A DNA stretch of 8,759 nucleotides, taken from NCBI GenBank assembly GCA_003602665.1, contig QQSG01000096.1, positions 9,726-18,484 of the forward strand. The letters are read 5' to 3'. The translations under genes and the position numbers were made by a program. The DNA comes from Candidatus Poseidoniales archaeon. Its GTDB lineage: Archaea; Thermoplasmatota; Poseidoniia; Poseidoniales; Poseidoniaceae. Below are positions 6,386-8,759 of the stretch, in pieces. The notes below the pieces were generated by a model. The model was not told the origin of the DNA and made no database searches. It saw only the letters and a program-made list of their open reading frames with translations. Numbering within the stretch: the stretch's first letter is position 1; every line of letters starts with the position of its first letter.

Positions 6386-6913
6386 TCAAGCAGAAGCGTC
6401 TTGCCAATACTCAGAAATCAAACTTGAATCCTCAAGTTTCCCTTCATGGATTTGAGTGACTTCACCTACTGAATTAACAAACATAACAGTTCCAGGTGCA
6501 GTAATTCCAAGTTTTTCTCCAGCCTCAAATCCTTTCATGAAGGCGTATGAAGTGAGGGAAACGCCTTCATCGTCTCCATCGTCGTCAAATGCATCGGCAG
6601 AATCATGCCATTGAGCCAGCGTGACCCCGCTTGCATTTTCAGCAGGATCTGTAGACATTACCAAAACAGGAAGTTCAGATTCAGTTGCCCATATTGAATG
6701 CATACTTGTGTAACATGGGTTGTTACACCATTCCGCAGAGAAAATAACGATGAATGGATTTCCATTCATTCGAGTGTTGTCATAGATTTCATCGTTATCT
6801 GCAACGGTTGAAAAGGCTGGAAATATGACCGTTTGATCTTCATCATCCGAGGTGCATCCAGCCAGTGGTGAAAAGAGGAGAGACATCACTAATAGTGCCC
6901 ATATTTTGCTCAT
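6386..6913 (-). CDS. Lipoprotein with thioredoxin-like fold and CxxxC motif
   Basis: A 175-residue secreted protein with a hydrophobic signal (1-19) and lipobox LAGC, so Cys 20 should be the lipidated or membrane-anchored residue outside the cell. The mature part begins with an acidic linker, TSDDEDQ. Thioredoxin-fold signs are the strand PFIVIFSAEWC, the motif C63-NNP-C67, and ITAPGTVMFV with a probable cis-proline at 140. The active-site pair is C-x3-C, as in SCO1-like proteins, not the C-x2-C of thioredoxin and TlpA. A run of seven Asp plus Glu around 107-116 could bind metal. Two more helices and a strand follow in the usual order, and the length fits the TlpA/SCO class. The role could be disulfide handling or metal delivery at the cell surface; neither is proven. 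It shares a short promoter region with the divergent gene at 6994 and precedes the cupin. Confidence 0.82.
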   Translation of the reverse strand: MSKIWALLVMSLLFSPLAGCTSDDEDQTVIFPAFSTVADNDEIYDNTRMNGNPFIVIFSAEWCNNPCYTSMHSIWATESELPVLVMSTDPAENASGVTLAQWHDSADAFDDDGDDEGVSLTSYAFMKGFEAGEKLGITAPGTVMFVNSVGEVTQIHEGKLEDSSLISEYWQDASA

Positions 6914-6993
6914 AAGGCAATTCCAGAGATTCTTTTATTGAAAGGTTTGCATCTTATGTATTCCAATAAACCAATAAATCTTCATCTTTGAGT
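6914..6993. promoter_or_regulatory. Divergent promoter region between lipoprotein and TSP3-repeat gene
   Basis: Only 80 bp separate the two divergent starts. On the minus strand CAATAAAAG is centred near 6936, 23 nt before the lipoprotein ATG. On the plus strand CAATAAACC is centred near 6968, 26 nt before ATG 6994, and a second copy AATAAATC follows at 6973-6980. Both are weak TATA-like elements at the archaeal distance and suggest short-leader or leaderless transcripts. Neither start has a strong ribosome site. The boxes are guesses from position and composition. Confidence 0.35.
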
Positions 6994-8073
6994 ATGACCA
7001 TGAAGTCCAAAGGCGTTCCACTTCTTCTGGCTACAATTCTGCTTTTTTCTGTTCCAGTTTACGCTGATGAAACCGGGTCTACGGCTTGTGAAGAATCAGG
7101 CCAGTCCACAGAGGATCGAGTCGGATGCCTCGACTCAGATGGCGATGGCTGGTCTGATCCGGATGTAAATTGGAATGAAACGATGGGTGCAGATGCGTTT
7201 CCGTTTGATGCAAATGAATCTCGAGATCTTGACGGGGATGGAATAGGAGATGTGGCAGATGAGGATATGGATGGAGATTCCAGTCCAGATGATGTAGATG
7301 TTTGGCCTGAAGATCCTGGTATCTGGTCTGACTCAGATGGTGATGGTTATGCGGATCAAGGTCTGCACGAAAAATCTGATAATTGCCCGTACATCTATGG
7401 AAAGAGTCGATTCAGGCTGAAAGGTTGCTCAGATATCGATGGAGATTTCACACCTGATGAATACGATGATGATGCAGATGGTGACGGAATCCGAAATGAA
7501 ATGGAGCGATCTGCCTCCTCTGGTACGATTCTTTACGACCCTTACAATGCAGCATCGACTCCGCTTGATTCAGACAAAGATACGATTCCAGATGTTCTCG
7601 ATGATGATAATGATAACGATGGATGGCCAGATGATGTCGAACTCGATCGAGGTTCAGATATCTATGATAAAGATGAAACTCCATTCAATCTTTATTTTGA
7701 TAGCAATACTGGATTCTTCTATTCAGGTGGTTTGTCAGGCGATTCATTCAGTTCAGAATACGATGCTGAGAGTATTGAAATTTCCTTATCTGCTCTCAGT
7801 GAAATCGTTTTTGAAGAACTGGTTATTCCTCTTCTTCTTGTTCCGATTTACTTTGCGATTTTCTTCGCAAGGCGCGGAGAATACAAGAAGTGTCTCGCAG
7901 AGATTGAATGTGCTAAGTCGTTGAAGGAACTTATCGAATTGGAGAGCAAGGTAAACCTCATGGTCAAGGAAAAGAGAATCAAAGTTTACCACGGTCTTGT
8001 CCTGCGTAATGCGTTGGAAGAAAGCGAATCAAAATACAAATCTGCAGTCATGTTCTTAGATGAAGAAGAGTAG
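6994..8073 (+). CDS. Secreted membrane-anchored protein with thrombospondin-3-like calcium-binding repeats
   Basis: A 359-residue type I membrane protein. A signal peptide (about 1-24, ending PVYA before DETG) leads an acidic outer domain, then one helix near 274-292 (ELVIPLLLVPIYFAIFFA), then RR and a charged cytoplasmic tail of about 65 residues rich in Glu and Lys, probably helical or coiled-coil. The outer domain has five Asp-rich DxDxDG-type blocks at about 47-57, 79-100, 113-121, 147-168 and 192-216. Two cysteine pairs (C32/C45 and C131/C145) frame units ending GCxDxDGD, the pattern seen in many secreted proteins of marine euryarchaea. The family binds calcium and acts in adhesion or surface structure; no enzyme domain is visible. 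The start is uncertain: ATG 6994 is chosen, while ATG 7000 or TTG 6988 change only a few residues before the signal. It is divergent from the lipoprotein gene. Confidence 0.85.
   Translation: MTMKSKGVPLLLATILLFSVPVYADETGSTACEESGQSTEDRVGCLDSDGDGWSDPDVNWNETMGADAFPFDANESRDLDGDGIGDVADEDMDGDSSPDDVDVWPEDPGIWSDSDGDGYADQGLHEKSDNCPYIYGKSRFRLKGCSDIDGDFTPDEYDDDADGDGIRNEMERSASSGTILYDPYNAASTPLDSDKDTIPDVLDDDNDNDGWPDDVELDRGSDIYDKDETPFNLYFDSNTGFFYSGGLSGDSFSSEYDAESIEISLSALSEIVFEELVIPLLLVPIYFAIFFARRGEYKKCLAEIECAKSLKELIELESKVNLMVKEKRIKVYHGLVLRNALEESESKYKSAVMFLDEEE
7132..7641 (+). repeat. TSP3-like Asp-rich calcium-binding repeat region (coding)
   Basis: This stretch encodes the five acidic blocks, with cores DSDGDGWSD, DLDGDGIGD plus DMDGDSSPD, DSDGDGYAD, DIDGDFTPD plus DADGDGIRNE, and DSDKDTIPD plus DNDNDGWPD. 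The spacing of Asp side chains matches thrombospondin type 3 or EF-hand-like calcium loops. The many GAT triplets at DNA level follow from the protein pattern and are not a separate DNA repeat. Confidence 0.8.
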
Positions 8074-8197
8074 TTTCAGTATACTATCAACTATACGTTA
8101 TTGAGAGGGTTGAATTTTCGATTACTCTTAAGAAAAGTCGGTTTAAGTTGATTTCATATCTGATAAAATTATATATTGGTTATAATGAATAGTCCAT
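8074..8197 (+). promoter_or_regulatory. Intergenic region with strong TATA-like box before the 8198 gene
   Basis: TTATATATT at 8169-8177 is preceded by AT-rich purines (GATAAAA) that could serve as a BRE. Its centre is about 25 nt before the ATG at 8198, the distance expected for a leaderless archaeal transcript, and no ribosome site precedes that ATG. Upstream are a perfect 8-bp palindrome AGTATACT (8078-8085) and an imperfect 22-bp dyad at 8119-8140 centred on CTTAAG. Either could be a regulator site or part of the upstream gene's 3' end. No clear terminator is seen. Confidence 0.55.
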
Positions 8198-8635
8198 ATG
8201 GACATAAAAGAAATTTTACACCCAAAGAAGCTCTTAATCACGATTGGAACACTTGTCATTGCCATATCGATACTTGGCATGGCAAACAGTGAAGACTGGG
8301 CTGAATGGGCTTGGGATGACGAACCAGTTGGAGATCACGATGCTGCATATGAACAAATGTGGGCATTGCACATGTTACCTATTGGAGTAATGGCTATTGG
8401 AACTGGATTATTTGTCACAGGTAAATCTCTCGCTCAGATGTCTATGATTTCTTCCGCAGCAGTCGTCCTCATCATCGGCGGTGGTATGGGATACATGACA
8501 GGAGAGCATGGTTACGATGGTACTCCACCTGCTATCTGGCTCATTATACCAATTTTTACACTCTTCTTGACGTTAATTCTTGGAATTGCAGGATACATGC
8601 ACTACAAGGACCTTGAAGAATCAAAGGAGGCTTAA
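8198..8635 (+). CDS. Four-helix membrane protein of unknown function
   Basis: I do not recognise this gene. The 145-residue product has a short charged N-terminus (MDIKEILHPKK), then four hydrophobic segments at about 12-29, 54-73, 80-99 and 111-133, and a charged C-terminus (KDLEESKEA). By the positive-inside rule both ends should be cytoplasmic. The outer loop between helices 1 and 2 is rich in Trp, Asp and Glu (SEDWAEWAWDDEPVGDHDA). The loop between helices 3 and 4 holds EHGYDG. His 47, His 58 and His 104 lie near predicted membrane borders but form no known haem or metal motif. Helices 2 and 3 are Gly-rich. The ATG at 8198 follows a TATA-like box by about 25 nt, so the mRNA is probably leaderless. 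The next gene starts 2 nt after the stop, so the two form an operon and may encode partners. Confidence 0.8.
   Translation: MDIKEILHPKKLLITIGTLVIAISILGMANSEDWAEWAWDDEPVGDHDAAYEQMWALHMLPIGVMAIGTGLFVTGKSLAQMSMISSAAVVLIIGGGMGYMTGEHGYDGTPPAIWLIIPIFTLFLTLILGIAGYMHYKDLEESKEA
8623..8630 (+). promoter_or_regulatory. Shine-Dalgarno site of the last gene
   Basis: AAAGGAGG ends 7 nt before the ATG at 8638. It is near the full anti-SD complement and is the best ribosome site in the window. It lies inside the last codons of the upstream gene. Confidence 0.75.
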
Positions 8636-8637
8636 TT

Positions 8638-8759
8638 ATGAGTGATAGAAACCTAATCCCTTACTTCCTAGTTCTAGGTCCCCTTTTCCTAGTAGGCGCG
8701 TACATGAACTGGCCTGCATCAGATCTAATTGGTATGCGTGGAACAGACTCTTTAATCAA
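8638..8759 (+). CDS. N-terminal part of a membrane or exported protein (cut by window edge)
   Basis: Forty codons are visible before the window ends. The product starts MSDRNLIPYFLVLGPLFLVG and continues with AYMNWPASDLIGMRGTDSL. Residues 6-22 form one hydrophobic segment after a short polar start. This could be a first transmembrane helix or an uncleaved signal anchor, and the part after it should lie outside or at the membrane surface. I do not recognise the family. The start is well supported by a strong ribosome site and by the 2-nt gap after the preceding stop codon. Leucine codons here are mostly CTA, whereas neighbouring genes favour CTT and CTC, but 40 codons are too few to draw a conclusion. 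It is co-transcribed with the four-helix membrane protein gene. Confidence 0.72.
   Translation, partial: MSDRNLIPYFLVLGPLFLVGAYMNWPASDLIGMRGTDSLI

Noticed and set aside
7130..7660. GAT-rich triplet pattern as a DNA microsatellite or CRISPR-like array
   Set aside because: The repeats are irregular in length and spacing and are explained by Asp-rich calcium motifs; there are no constant repeats with unique spacers.
7439..7924. Plus-strand open frame of 161 codons overlapping the TSP3-repeat gene
   Set aside because: Its Met/Ile/Gln-rich product is what shifted GAT-rich codons give; the other frame has a signal peptide, calcium repeats and a transmembrane helix.

Overview
The window looks like archaeal, moderately AT-rich chromosomal DNA, most probably from a planktonic marine euryarchaeon of the Poseidoniales (Marine Group II) type. 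The reasons are TATA-like boxes about 26 nt upstream of start codons that open a transcription unit, strong Shine-Dalgarno (SD) motifs mainly in front of internal operon genes, a secreted acidic protein with the Asp-rich calcium-binding repeats common in that group, and an LAGC lipoprotein. The taxonomic assignment is inference, because no rRNA or other marker gene is present.

Layout. (1) 1-242, minus strand: the N-terminal 80 codons of a GDP-mannose 4,6-dehydratase (gmd), cut by the window edge. (2) 243-378: a divergent promoter region. (3) 379-5979, plus strand: a tight four-gene operon. It encodes a MacB/LolD-type ABC ATPase, a 1197-residue FtsX-type permease with two large extracytoplasmic domains, a second ABC ATPase with a C-terminal extension ending in a zinc ribbon, and a small DUF3817 membrane protein. 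(4) 5971-6913, minus strand: a lipoprotein with a thioredoxin-like fold, followed by a ChrR-type cupin. The cupin's 3' end overlaps the operon's 3' end by 9 bp. (5) 6994-8073, plus strand: a secreted, membrane-anchored protein with thrombospondin-3-like repeats, divergent from the lipoprotein. (6) 8198-8759, plus strand: a four-helix membrane protein of unknown function and the start of a second membrane protein, transcribed from a good TATA box.

How the genes may work together. The operon predicts an ABC complex of the mechanotransmission (MacB/LolCDE/BceAB) type. The permease is an internal duplication, so one polypeptide plus one copy of each ATPase could make the whole machine. Its second extracytoplasmic domain carries 13 consecutive pentapeptide repeats, which should fold as a right-handed quadrilateral beta-helix outside the membrane. 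That is unusual for this transporter class and is the most notable point in the window. Its six cysteines are all outside the membrane, in three close pairs. A redox-type lipoprotein lies nearby, but a functional link is speculative. The substrate is unknown. Handling of lipoproteins, surface polymers or peptides would fit the family.
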